64,000 bases of DNA from JANMJD01 sp963847945 (GTDB lineage: Bacteria; Actinomycetota; Acidimicrobiia; Acidimicrobiales; Ilumatobacteraceae), in NCBI GenBank assembly GCA_963847945.1, contig CAWKBX010000015.1, positions 186,001-250,000 on the forward strand, in the 5' to 3' direction. Made by a program: the position numbers and the translations under genes. Under the pieces are notes generated by a model, which was given only the letters and a program-made list of their open reading frames with translations, was not told the origin of the DNA and did not search any database. This document shows, piece by piece, positions 35,853-45,438 of the stretch. Position 1 is the stretch's first letter, and every line of letters begins with the position of its first letter.

Positions 35853-36965
35853 ATGCTCAACAAGAACAACAGCAACCCACTCGGTCTCGACACCCCCGAC
35901 AACGACCTGGAGACCACGCCGGAACATCGCAACCTGGCCGCCGGCGATCCGCATTGCGCCGCGTGGACTCGCGCCTACGACGATCCGCATGTCGTGGCGT
36001 ATCGCCAGACTCTGCAGCAGCACAACGGCATCAAGGGGCTCGACATCGTCGCCCCCGACGAGATCGAACGCGCCGTCGAGGTGTTCTACCGCGACGGCTT
36101 CGTCGTCGTACGCGATGCACTCGACCCCGAGCAGTTGGCCGCGCTGAAGGCCGCCACCGACCAGGCCGTCGCCGAGATCATCGCCGTCGATCCGGAGTGT
36201 TCCGTCGGCGGTGGGGCCGGCGGTTTGCCGCACCGGTACTCGTTCGGATCGAGCTCGGCGACGAGGCACATGATGCACGTCGACGAGTGGGTGAATCTGA
36301 TCGACCTGCCGACGACGACACCGATTCTCAGTGCGATCTTCGGCTCGCCCAACTACATCTGTTACGGCGGCGGGGGCGACGTCGCCCTGCCCGGAGCGAT
36401 CGAGTACCAGGGCTTGCATTCCGACAACACGTGGGCAGAACCCTACGACCCGTCCGGGCGGATCACCACTCGTGACCTGCCCGTTCCGGCGGTCACGATC
36501 AACTTCACGGTGACCGATCTGACCGCGGAGAACGGCCCAATCCGCCAGATCCCGGGCACCCAGAACTCCCGCCAGCCGATCCCAAACCTGCTCGACGAGC
36601 CCGATTGGATGAAGTTCTCCACCCTCTGCCCGGCGCCCGCCGGATCGGCCGTATTCCGCGATGTGCGCTGCTGGCATGGCGGCACGCCGAATCTGTCGCG
36701 CGAGGTGCGAGCATTCCCCAACATCGAATACTTCGCTCCGTGGTTCCGCAGCGAGGCAGTGGTGCGCTCGATGCCCTATGAGCAGTGGCGGCGCCTCTCC
36801 CCCCATGGCCAGCGGATCTCGCGTTACATCGCCGCCGGCCGGGGCGAGATCATCGTCGGGGCCGGCTACATGCACCCGAAGGCCAAGATGCGCGAGGCAT
36901 TCAAGGCCGCGCAACTCGAACAACTAGGCCCCGAGATCGCCGCGGAGTGGCTGCGACGTCACTGA
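35853..36965 (+). CDS. phytanoyl-CoA dioxygenase (PhyH) family protein
   Basis: A Fe(II)/2-oxoglutarate dioxygenase of about 370 residues. The metal triad is visible as LHSDNTW (H-x-D) and CWHGGTPNLS (distal His), with REVRAF providing the 2-oxoglutarate Arg. FYRDGFVVVRDALDPEQLAA is the typical PhyH N-terminal region. ATG at 35766 would add 29 residues, but their third-position G/C (17 of 29 codons) is much weaker than the body of the gene, so I prefer 35853 (MLNKNNSNPLGLDTPD). It precedes the SMP-30 gene by 28 bp, suggesting joint transcription. Substrate unknown. Confidence 0.85.
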   Translation: MLNKNNSNPLGLDTPDNDLETTPEHRNLAAGDPHCAAWTRAYDDPHVVAYRQTLQQHNGIKGLDIVAPDEIERAVEVFYRDGFVVVRDALDPEQLAALKAATDQAVAEIIAVDPECSVGGGAGGLPHRYSFGSSSATRHMMHVDEWVNLIDLPTTTPILSAIFGSPNYICYGGGGDVALPGAIEYQGLHSDNTWAEPYDPSGRITTRDLPVPAVTINFTVTDLTAENGPIRQIPGTQNSRQPIPNLLDEPDWMKFSTLCPAPAGSAVFRDVRCWHGGTPNLSREVRAFPNIEYFAPWFRSEAVVRSMPYEQWRRLSPHGQRISRYIAAGRGEIIVGAGYMHPKAKMREAFKAAQLEQLGPEIAAEWLRRH

Positions 36966-36993
36966 GCAACCTGGCCCGGGCTGCGGAGTTGGC

Positions 36994-37926
36994 ATGATAG
37001 GTGCCGTGACCCGCAAGACCATCCCGGCCGAGTATCAGATCCACGACGAGCGGTTCCTGCCGCTGATCATCGCGGGGGCCGGGTTACGCCACCTGCACGA
37101 TGGTGGGCTGTGGGCCGAGGGTCCCGTCTATGTACCCGAGCGCAATGTCGTGCTGTGGAGCGACGTGCGCCGGAATCGCTTGCTGCGTTATGACGTTGCC
37201 GGCGAGGTCGTCGAACTCGAAATGCAACCGGCGAACTTCAACAACGGCCACACCCTCGATCGCGACGGACGGGTCGTGGCGTGCGAGCACGGCACCCGGT
37301 TGGTCGTGCGCTTCGAGTCCGACGGTTCGCGCACGGTGCTCGCTGATCGCTTCGAGGGTCACCGGTTCAACAGCCCCAACGACGTGGTCGTCGCCTCAGA
37401 CCGCTCGATCTGGTTCACCGACCCGACCTACGGCATCGACAGTTTCGACGAGGGCTACCCGGCTGAGTCCGAGATCGGCTCGAGCAACGTCTACCGCATC
37501 GACCCGACGACGGGCGGGGTCACGGCCCAGATCACCGACATGGTCCGTCCCAACGGGCTGGCCTTCTCGGTCGACGAGCAGTCGCTGTACGTCGCCGACA
37601 CCGGGGTCAGCCATGTCATCGACGGACCGCGCCACATTCGCCGCTACGACGTCGATCTGGCGGTCGGTGTGGTCACCGGGGGCGGCGAGATCTTCGCCAC
37701 TTGCCCGGTCGGGGCGTTCGACGGTTTCCGCGTCGACTGCGATGGCCGCGTCTGGGCCAGCGGTCACCTCGGCGTGCATTGCTACGACCCCGACGGCACC
37801 CTGCTCGGGACGGTCCGCCTCCCCGAGACGTGCGCGAATCTCACCTTCGGTGGACCCGGCCGCCGAACCCTGTTCATGACGGCGACGACCTCGCTGTACG
37901 CCCTCGACGTTGCTGTCAGCGGCTGA
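36994..37926 (+). CDS. SMP-30/gluconolactonase family hydrolase
   Basis: A 310-residue six-bladed beta-propeller lactonase. GLWAEGPVYVPERNVVLWSD is the family first-blade signature with the metal-binding Glu; FNSPNDVVVASDRSIWFTDP holds the conserved Asn and Asp, and VRPNGLAFSVDEQSLYVADT the next Asn/Asp pair. Such enzymes open sugar lactones or organophosphates using a divalent metal. ATG at 36994 is used; a GTG at 37006 also fits. Context (PhyH dioxygenase upstream, catabolic genes downstream) points to small-molecule breakdown. Confidence 0.9.
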   Translation: MIGAVTRKTIPAEYQIHDERFLPLIIAGAGLRHLHDGGLWAEGPVYVPERNVVLWSDVRRNRLLRYDVAGEVVELEMQPANFNNGHTLDRDGRVVACEHGTRLVVRFESDGSRTVLADRFEGHRFNSPNDVVVASDRSIWFTDPTYGIDSFDEGYPAESEIGSSNVYRIDPTTGGVTAQITDMVRPNGLAFSVDEQSLYVADTGVSHVIDGPRHIRRYDVDLAVGVVTGGGEIFATCPVGAFDGFRVDCDGRVWASGHLGVHCYDPDGTLLGTVRLPETCANLTFGGPGRRTLFMTATTSLYALDVAVSG

Positions 37927-37947
37927 TTCGGCTACCGAGACGCATTC

Positions 37948-38571
37948 TCAGGCGGCGCAGGCCCGGCGGATCTCGGCGATCGAGTCGGCAACGCTGGTGG
38001 GATCGAAGCGAACCGTGACGAGCCCCGCGTCGACGGCCCCCTGGGCATTGACGAACAGATCATCAACGAAAACGACATCGTCACGGGTCACCCCGAGCGT
38101 GTCGAGCCCGTACTGGTAGGAGCTGGGATCGGGCTTGAGCGCTCGGAACGAGCAATCGGCGATCACATCGACCTCGCGCAGCACCGTGATACCCTCCTGC
38201 CACTCGGGGCCGTGGAACGCCGTCATGTCGTTGGTCAGAATCCCGACCTTGCGCCCCGCGGCCTTCCATTCGCGGACCAGATCCCACATCTCGGTGCGAA
38301 TCAGGTGGTCGCCACTCGGCTCGAAGAAGTGGCGCATCAGACCGGTGATGTCGAGGCCGTACTTTGCCGCCTGGACGACCCAGTAGCCCCGCTCAGTGAG
38401 CTCGCCGGCGAGGAACCGCTGCCACTCGGGATCGGCCGTCGGATCGAATGGACCGCGCCAGCCGGCCAATGTCCCGGCGGTCAGGCCTAATGATCGTTCG
38501 GCGACATCGTTGAGTTCGAAATTGGTCTTGAGCAGGACTCCGCCGAAGTCGAGCAGCAGGTGGCGCGTCAG
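37948..38571 (-). CDS. HAD-family hydrolase (subfamily IA)
   Basis: About 207 residues with HAD motif I (LLLDFGGVLL; nucleophile Asp), motif II (KVGILTND), motif III Lys (ALKPDPSSYQYGLD) and motif IV (DDVVFVDDLFVNAQGA). The true start is uncertain: the HAD frame has no ATG, GTG or TTG between the hydratase gene and LTRHLLLDFGG. The nearest candidate is a CTG at 38569-38571 overlapping the hydratase TGA, or the start has been damaged by an indel like those in neighbouring genes. It is last in the meta-cleavage operon. Substrate unknown. Confidence 0.78.
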   Translation of the reverse strand: MTRHLLLDFGGVLLKTNFELNDVAERSLGLTAGTLAGWRGPFDPTADPEWQRFLAGELTERGYWVVQAAKYGLDITGLMRHFFEPSGDHLIRTEMWDLVREWKAAGRKVGILTNDMTAFHGPEWQEGITVLREVDVIADCSFRALKPDPSSYQYGLDTLGVTRDDVVFVDDLFVNAQGAVDAGLVTVRFDPTSVADSIAEIRRACAA

Positions 38572-39358
38572 ATCCCCCGCACGCCGACCGAGCCGAGGTG
38601 GCCGAAGGTGGCGCGGATCGAGGTCCCGGGGTTCAGCGGCACCGCCGCCGTCAGCCCACCGGAGAAGATGATCCAGCCCGCCTCGATGTAGTCGCCACGG
38701 GCGGCGAGCAAGTTGGCGAGCATCGCCACCGCCTCGGCCGGGTGGCCCATGGAGGCCGCGCCGGCGGCCGTGGCGACGATGTCGCCGTCGACCTCGAGCA
38801 GCAGTCCGACGAGCGCCAGATCGAGTGATCGGCCGGCACCAGTGACGGCCCGAGGACGATCCGGGCCTCAGAGGTGTTGTCGGCGACCACATCGGCGGCG
38901 GTGAACGAGAAGTCGGCATAGCGCGAGTCGATGATCTCCAACCCGCAGCTGACCCCGCGGGTGGCGGCGAGGACGTCGGAGCCGGTGACGCCCGGGCCGC
39001 GGACGTCCTGGCCCATCACGAACACGATCTCGGGCTCGACGCGGGGGTGGATCAGCTCCGACACGACGATCGGCGCATCCGCCGGGTGCACACAGCCCGA
39101 ATAGAGCTGCCCGTAGACCGGCTCGGCCACGTTCATCTGCACCTGCTTGGCCCGCGAGGTGAGCCCGAGCTTGGCGCCGATGACCGTCTCGCCCTGGGCG
39201 CATGCGGCGAGCGACCGAGCTCTGTCTGGATCGCGTAGGCGTCATCGAGGTTCAGATCGGGGCGGATCTCCGAGAAGCGTCCGGCGGCCGTGCGGTTCGG
39301 CCCGGGCCGACCCCAAGAAGTCGGTACCGGCGTTGACGATGTCGGTGGTCTGGGTCAT
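38568..39358 (-). CDS. mhpD: 2-hydroxypenta-2,4-dienoate hydratase (frameshifted)
   Basis: Hydrates 2-hydroxypentadienoates to 4-hydroxy-2-oxovalerates in the meta-cleavage lower pathway. From ATG 39358 (MTQTTDIVNAGTDFLGSARA) the frame soon breaks; QMNVAEPVYGQLYSGC, HPRVEPEIVFVMGQDVRGPG and GLEIIDSRYADFSF follow in a second frame and GHPAEAVAMLANLLAARGDY to VRGI in a third. At least three indels are needed. EPEIVFV and EIIDSRYADFSF are hallmark metal-binding segments. The ATG overlaps the aldolase stop (ATGA, 39355-39358). Homologous to mycobacterial HsaE/TesE. Confidence 0.85.
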
Positions 39359-40382
39359 GACTTGGCTCCGGCCATCGTCGCGGCGATCTGGATGATCTGG
39401 TCTTCCTGGCCGCCGACCAGCTTCTGGCGGCCGCACTCCAGCAGGATGTCGGCGCCCGCTCACGCCGTAGCGCTCGGCGGCCCGGTAGGCGTGCTTGAGG
39501 AACGACGAGTACACCCCGGCGTAGCCCATGATGACGGCCAGGCGGTCCTTCACGCACTCGCCGTCCATCACCGGGCGCACGACGTCTTCGGCGACGTCGA
39601 TCATCTTGAGCACGTCGAGCCCGGTGCGGATGCCCTGGCGCTCGGCGACCGCGGCGAACACCTCGAGCGGCGTGTTGCCGGCCCCGGCGCCGAACGCCCG
39701 GGTCGAACCGTCGATCTGCTTGGCGCCGGCGCGCACGGCGCAGATCGAGTTGGCCACCGACAGGCCGAGGTTCTCGTGGCCGTGGAAGCCGACCATCGCG
39801 TCGTTGCCGACCTCGGCGACCACCGCCTCCACCCGGTCGGTGACGTCTTCGAGGATCATCGCCCCGGCGGAGTCGACGACGTACGGGCACTGGCAGCCGG
39901 CGTCGACCATGATCCGGGCCTGCTTGGCGATCAGCTCCGGCGGCTGGCTGTGGGCCATCATCAGGAAGCCGACCGTCTCCATGCCCAGCTCCCGGGCCAG
40001 CTCGAAGTGCTGGATGGCGACGTCGGCCTCGGTGCAGTGGGTGGCGATCCGGACGATCGACACGCCGAGGTCGGCCGCGGCGCGGATGTCGTCCTTGGTG
40101 CCGAGGCCCGGCAGCATCAGACCGGCGATCTTGGCGTTGGTTGCCGTCTCGACCGCGGCCTTCATCAGCAGCCGCTCGTCGGTGCGGGAGAAGCCGTAGT
40201 TGAACGACGAGCCGCCGAGGCCGTCGCCGTGGGTGACCTCGATCACCGGCATGCCGGCGTCATCGAGCGCGGCGACGATCGAGCGCACATGGTGCTCCTC
40301 GAACTGGTGGCGCTTGGCGTGCGAACCGTCGCGCAAGCACGTGTCGGTGACCCGGATGTCGAGGTCAGTCTGAGTACGGCAT
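39355..40382 (-). CDS. mhpE: 4-hydroxy-2-oxovalerate aldolase (frameshifted)
   Basis: Cleaves 4-hydroxy-2-oxovalerate to pyruvate and acetaldehyde. The long clean part contains LRDGSHAKRHQF, EVTHGDGLGGSSFNYGFSRT, HCTEADVAIQHFELAREL, VDSAGAM and GFHGHENLGLSVANSI, with the metal-binding H-x-H in FHGHEN. The N-terminus (ATG 40380-40382, MPYSD) is separated by one extra base near 40365, and the C-terminus (from about 39455) shifts frame before ending at 39355. Length of about 340 fits the family. It forms a complex with the acetaldehyde dehydrogenase in known systems (HsaF/HsaG, DmpG/DmpF). Confidence 0.88.
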
Positions 40383-40387
40383 GCAGT

Positions 40388-41281
40388 TCACTTCTCTCGA
40401 GCAGTCGGCGGGCGATTTCGTCGCCGACCTTGGCGGCGGCGGCGGTCATGATGTCGAGGTTGCCGGAGTACGGCGGCAGGTAGTCGCCGGCGCCTTCGAC
40501 CTCGATGAAGGTGGCGACGCGGCCGGTGCCGTCGTCCATCGTGTCGAACTGCGGCTCACCCCGCAGGCGGTAGCCGGGCACGTAGGTCTGCACCTCGGCG
40601 ACCATGTCGTGGATCGATTGGGCGATCTTGTCGTGGTCGGCATCGGCGGGCAGCGAGCAGTAGATCGTGTCGCGCATGATCAGCGGCGGATCGGCCGGGT
40701 TGAGGATGATGATCGCCTTGCCGCGGGTGGCGCCGCCGAGCTGCATCACGGCGGCCGACGTGGTGCGGGTGAACTCGTCGATGTTCGGCCCGGGTGCCGG
40801 GGCCGGCCGACGCCGACGCGACGGTGGCGACGATCTCGGCGTAGTCGACCGGCACGACGCGCGACACGGCGTACACCATCGGGATCGTCGCCTGGCCGCC
40901 GCAGGTGACCATGTTGACGTTCATCTCGCTCGAAGTGCTCGGTGAGGTTGACCGGCGGGATCACGTACGGCCCACGGGCCGCAGGGGTGAGATCGACGGC
41001 GTGGATGCCGGCCTCGCGATAGCGAGGCGCGTTGCGCACGTGGACGTACGCCGACGTCGCCTCGAACACGATGCCCGGCAGCTCGTCACGCGACAGCAGC
41101 CAGTCGACGCCTTCGCTGCGACGCTTCGAGCCCGGCCGCGGTCGCCAGCTTGCAGACCCTCCGAGGACGGGTCGACGCCGACCATGTAGCGCGGCTCGAT
41201 GACCGACGAGCGCAGCAACTTGTACATCAGGTCGGTGCCGATGTTGCCCGGCCCGACGATCGCAGCAGTGATCTTGTTCAC
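40388..41281 (-). CDS. mhpF: acylating acetaldehyde dehydrogenase (heavily frameshifted)
   Basis: Oxidises the aldolase product acetaldehyde to acetyl-CoA with NAD. Pieces read in order from ATG 41281: MNKITAAIVGPGNIGTDLMY and YMVGVDPSSEGL; FEATSAYVHVRNAPRYREAG and PAARGPYVIPPVNLTEH; VNMVTCGGQATIPMVYAVSR with the catalytic Cys in TCGGQ; and LGGATRGKAIIILNPADPPL to ARRLLE. At least four indels are required. The stop is inferred from the TGA at 40388-40390, just before the aldolase start, which needs one more indel. All family blocks are conserved, so the protein is probably intact in the organism. Confidence 0.82.
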
Positions 41282-41632
41282 CAGATCCCCTCGCTGCTCA
41301 TGAAACAGCTAGATCATGACGCATCAACCGGTCCGCCGCCTGCACTCCCGGTCCGCTCGCCGGAACATCTCCCGTCCGCCCACCCCGAGTCTCCAATGAT
41401 CCCCAGGCGATTGGCCCGTTGCTGATGATCCAGACGTGCCGAACAGTGCGTCCGAGACAGAATTCGCGGGCGTACGCGGGTACCGGCCACGCGAGCGGCA
41501 CAGACACCAAATGAGTTCGTCAAACATCAAAGAGTGATGAATCGGCTACTTTTAAGGTGCCAGATTTGTGACATCTGCCGCACCTTGCGTTCAACGTACT
41601 CGGAACGTGGCAATCCGGTATCGTACAGTATC
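41282..41632. other. divergent intergenic region, mhpF / OmpA-like gene
   Basis: About 350 bp with no convincing gene; G+C appears lower than in flanking genes towards its right half. It must contain promoters for the minus-strand mhpF operon and the plus-strand OmpA-like gene. The only clear structure I see is the inverted repeat at 41554-41586. No tRNA or riboswitch signature was found. Confidence 0.6.
41554..41586. promoter_or_regulatory. inverted repeat in the mhpF/OmpA intergenic region
   Basis: AAGGTGC+CAGAT (41554-41565) pairs with ATCTG (41573-41577) and, after a 2-nt bulge CC, with GCACCTT (41580-41586); the loop is 7 nt. This gives 12 paired bases. Lying between divergently transcribed genes, it could be a repressor operator for the meta-cleavage operon or a leader hairpin. 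On the minus strand it is followed by AAAAG, not a T-run, and on the plus strand it is preceded by TTTT. Confidence 0.6.
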
Positions 41633-42665
41633 GTGCCTATTGAGCCATCAAATACGAATCTGCTCGCCGAAGATCTCCTCGCCAAGGCTCGGGCGACGGC
41701 ACAAGCGCCGATACCCGAGTCCAACGGCCGTCGCAACCGGCGCGGCGCGGCGGCCGCGGTTGCGGTGCTGGTCATCGGCGGCGGCGCGTGATCTCATCGG
41801 CAGCCGGAGTGATTCCCCGACCACATCGACGGGTTCGACTTCACCCACCGACAGCGCTCCCTCGGCAGCACCTAGCGCATCGACGACCACCGCGTCGAAT
41901 GCTCCCGCTGAAGCGAGTCCGATCCCGGTGACCGTCTCGGAGACAGAGACGACTACCGCGGCTGATCGCACCTCCGGGACCACCGCGCCGGCTTCCGCGG
42001 ACGCGTCGGCCACGACCTCGCCGTCTGCCACAACCACGACCGACGAACCGACGACGACCGCCACCGACGAACCGACGTCGACGCGCGGCAACACGGCGGC
42101 CATTGCGCCGGCAACCGTCCCAGCGCTGCTCAACGGGGTGCTGACGGCCGCCGAACTCCCGGCCAACTACTCGGTGTTCGCCAACGGCACGATGTACAAC
42201 TTTGGCACCGTCGCCAGCGCCGATGCGGCCGACCGCGTCACGTCGAAGTTCGAAGCGGTCGTACCCGTCGAGGACAATTTCGTCGTGGTCGCCGGTGGCC
42301 CGAATCCCACGGGCATTGTGTACGTCCCGTCCGGGGTGCTGTTCGCTCCGGGCAGCGCAAGGGTGGGTGCCGAGTTCCAGCAGACGCTCGATTTGGCCAC
42401 CGCCTTCATGAGCTTCTTCCCGCAGGTGAAGATGACGATCATCGGGCACACCGACTCGTTGGGAGATGACGCCACCAACATGGCGCTCTCTATCCAACGC
42501 GCCGAAACGGCCGTGCGTTACATGGCGAGCAAAGGCGTCGACCCGGCCCGCATCGTCGCCGAAGGGCGCGGCGAGTCCGACCCGGTCGCCAACAACGACA
42601 CCCCCATCGGTCAGACCGCCAACCGGCGCATCGAATTCGTCCTCAACGGCCTACTCGACGCCTAG
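41633..42665 (+). CDS. membrane-anchored OmpA-family peptidoglycan-binding protein (one frameshift)
   Basis: From GTG 41633 the N-terminal ~50 residues (VPIEPSNTNLLAEDLLAKAR, then a basic stretch and AAAAVAVLVIGGGA) form a single membrane anchor; the frame breaks near 41785-41795. A long Thr/Ser/Ala linker follows, then a middle domain (ELPANYSVFANGTMYNFGTV) and the OmpA C-terminal domain: YVPSGVLFAPGSARV, MTIIGHTDSLGDDATNMALS, QRAETAVRYMASKGV and QTANRRIEFVL, containing the NxxLSxxRAxxVxxxL-type diaminopimelate-binding pattern. About 344 residues. It likely tethers membrane to peptidoglycan. The start is inferred; no clear ribosome site. Confidence 0.78.
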
Positions 42666-42747
42666 CCACAAGCCACGCGCGTCCCGTAGGCGTTTCCAAC
42701 GCGTCGATGGCCGAGGGCCTATGTTGCCCTGAGCGGAGCGGGTGCTG

Positions 42748-43516
42748 CTAGCGGATCGTCCAGCCGCCGTCGACCATCAGCACCTCGCCGGTCACATACG
42801 ACGATGCATCGGAGCACAAGAAGACCACCGGGCCGACCAGTTCGGAGGCCTTGCCTCGCCGGGCCAATGGCGTGAGGTCGCGAATCGCCTGCTCCTTGGC
42901 CTCATCGTGTTGTGAGGCGGCCCCTGGCATGAACACCTCCATGTAGGCCGGAGCGAAGGCGTTGACCCGAATGTCGTGCGGGGCCCATTCGAGCGCGAGC
43001 GACTTGGTGAGCATGTTGACCCCACCCTTCGAGGCGTTGTACGCCGAGATGTTCTTCACCGCGGTCCGGCTGCAGATCGAGGAGTTGTTGGCGATCGCTC
43101 CCCCGTTGCCGCGAGCGATCATCACCTTGGCGGCGGCCTGAGCGAACAGGAAGTACCCCTTGAGGTTGATGTCCATCACGAAGTCCCAGTCGTCCTCGGA
43201 GTATTCGATCGCCGGCGCGGCGGCATCGACACCGGCGTTGTTGACGAGGATGTCGAGCCTCCCCCATTGCGCATCGACCTCGTGAACGACCGCTTCAACG
43301 TCGGTCTTCGACCGCGGCATCACCGGGCACCACCAGACACCGTCGCCCGGCCGCCCGCACCGCTTCGGCTGTCTCGTCCAACTCGGCTCGAGTGCGACTG
43401 GTGACCGCCACGTCCGCGCCGTGCTCGGCCAATCCGACGGCAATCGCCCGACCGAGACCGCGGCCGCCGCCGGTGACCAACGCACAGCGTCCTGTGAGGT
43501 CAAAGATGTTTCCCAT
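42748..43516 (-). CDS. SDR-family oxidoreductase (one frameshift)
   Basis: A classical short-chain dehydrogenase of about 256 residues. ATG 43516 gives MGNIFDLTGRCALVTGGGRG with the TGxxxGxG motif; the frame breaks near 43300-43310 at an extra C, and DVEAVVHEVDAQWGRLDILV, NNAGVDAAAP, SAYNASKGGVNMLTKSLALE (catalytic Tyr-x3-Lys) and TGEVLMVDGGWTIR follow. The C-terminus VDGGWTIR is typical. It precedes, in the same direction, no obvious partner but lies between two meta-cleavage gene sets; substrate unknown. Confidence 0.85.
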
Positions 43517-43588
43517 TGCACATTCTCCCTGGTCAGTGAGGCTATGGACCGAGAACTCGGTCCGACATTCTCGTTCGCGCCGAGATCG

Positions 43589-44383
43589 TCAGCGGAACGT
43601 GGCGGTGACGTGGCCGAGGCCGTCGAAGTCGGCGCGGATCACATCGCCCGCGGCGATCGGCACCATGCGGGTGCACGAGCCGGGCATAATCACGTGACCC
43701 GGCTCAAGGGTGACTCCGAACGCAGCGACCTTGTTGGCGAGCCAGGCCACGGCGTTGACCGGGTTGCCCAACACCGCCCCTGAGCAGCCGGTTTCCACAG
43801 TCTCGCCGTTCTTGCGAAGCAACGCGCCGATCAAGGCGGGGTCGACATCGGTCAACCGGGTTGGGCGACCACCGAGGATGACCGCCGCCGAAGAGGCGTT
43901 GTCGGCGATGGTGTCGGCGATCTTGATCTTCCAATCGGCGACCCGCGAATCAACGATCTCGATCGACGGCAGGATGTAGTCGGTCGCCCGAATCACGTCG
44001 GCCACCGTCACTCCGGGCCCGGCGAGGGGCTTGCCGAGCACGAAGGCCACCTCGATCTCGGCCCGCGGCGGATGAACCGCGACATCGGGACGACTCGTTC
44101 TCGGTGACGAACATGTGGTCGAGCAGGTGGCCGTAGTCGGGCTCGTGCACGCCGAGCATCTGCTGCATCGCCTTGGCCGACAGCCCTACCTTGTGCCCCC
44201 GGATCACCGCACCGTTGCGCTGTGGCGGGCGATGTTGGCGAGTTGGATCTCGTACGAGTCGACGACGTCGATGTCGGCCCAGGTCTCGGTCAACGGAGGG
44301 ATGGCCACCCTGGTGGCCTCGGCCTCCCAGAGTTGGTCGGCAACGGTCTGACGGTCTGGCGCGCTCAACACGCCACGGACCAT
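43589..44383 (-). CDS. second 2-hydroxypentadienoate hydratase/FAH-like protein (two frameshifts)
   Basis: A paralogue of the 38.6 kb hydratase. ATG 44383, preceded by AAGGAGAT, gives MVRGVLSAPDRQTVADQLWE and ETWADIDVVDSYEIQLANIA; after a break near 44210, GAVIRGHKVGLSAKAMQQML and HEPDYGHLLDHMFV; after another near 44095, MAFVLGKPLAGPGVTVADVI, PSIEIVDSRVADWKIKI and PVNAVAWLANKVAAFGVTLE. These correspond block by block to MhpD/TesE-type hydratases. About 264 residues. A different chain length or ring substrate than its paralogue, or a decarboxylase role, is possible. Confidence 0.83.
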
Positions 44384-44488
44384 GCCATCTCCTTGTGCAC
44401 CGGCGCAAGCGCCCCGTCCCGCCCACCGGTCCGAAGCGAGTCTGACGACCAGGCGCATTCCGGGCCTGAGCCGTGGCACGATGGGAGC

Positions 44489-45336
44489 ATGCAGGTCGCC
44501 GTCGTCGATTTCCAGTCCCCCGATGCCCCCGAACAGTTCGCCCGCTCGCTGCGCGAGACCGGGTTCGGGGTGATCGTCAACCACCCGCTCCCCCAGTCGC
44601 TGATCGAGGAGATCTATGCGAATGGTTGGCGTTCTTCGACTCCCCCACCAAGTACGACTACCGATACACCCCCGACAACCAGGACGGATACTTCGGCCCG
44701 GAGGTTTCCGAGACGGCCAAGGGCAACACCATCAAGGACATCAAGGAGTTCTTCCACGCGTACCCGTGGGGGCAGTATCCGGCGATGGTCAGCGACGCGG
44801 CAATGCGCTATCGCGACCTCGCTACGGGCGTGGCGATGACCCTGCTCGATTGGGTCGAGGAGCACACCCCCGATCGAGTGACGTTCTCGCAGCCGCTGTC
44901 ATCGATGATGGACGGCTCGAGCCGCACGCTGCTGAGGATCTTGCGGTATCCGCCGCTTCGGGGCGACGAACCGGCCGGGGCATTGCGGGCCGCGGCCCAC
45001 GAGGACATCAACCTGCTCACCGTGTTGCCGGCTTCCAACGAACCAGGCCTCCAGGTGCGCGACGTCCATGGCAACTGGCACGACGTGCCGTGCGACTTCG
45101 GTTCGATTGCAATCAACTCGGGCGACATGCTCAAGCTGGCCAGCGGCGGCTATTACCCGTCGACCACCCACCGGGTCGTCAACCCGACCGGCGAGGGGGC
45201 CCGCCGGTCGCGGTTGTCGATGCCACTGTTTCTGCATCCGGCCGACGACGTGATCCTCGCCGAAGGACGCACGGCCTTCTCGTTCCTGCAGGAGCGGCTC
45301 CGCGAGCTGCGCTCACAGGACCTCAAAGCGAAGTAG
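44489..45336 (+). CDS. isopenicillin N synthase-like Fe(II)/2-oxoglutarate dioxygenase (one frameshift)
   Basis: ATG 44489 begins MQVAVVDFQSPDAPEQFARS and LRETGFGVIVNHPLP, the non-haem dioxygenase N-domain. A one-base loss near 44625 shifts the frame; LAFFDSPTKYDYRYTPDNQD, LLRILRYPPL, AAHEDINLLTVLPA (metal His and Asp), GLQVRDVHGNWHDVP, INSGDMLKLASGGYYPSTTH (distal His) and RRSRLSMPLFLHP (R-x-S for 2-oxoglutarate) follow. About 282 residues, close to the bacterial members of this family. It oxidises an unknown small molecule. Confidence 0.85.
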
Positions 45337-45438
45337 TCATCTCGGCCTGGCCCGCGACACAACGTCGCTGACCAGGGAATACCCGGTTCTCACGGCACGT
45401 TGGGAAACAGTGACACACCCCCCGTGCAAGATCAGAAC

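Noticed and set aside
35574..36923. 449-codon minus-strand frame opposite the PhyH gene
   Set aside because: It mirrors the plus-strand gene, has no recognisable motif, and the plus strand has the dioxygenase metal triad.
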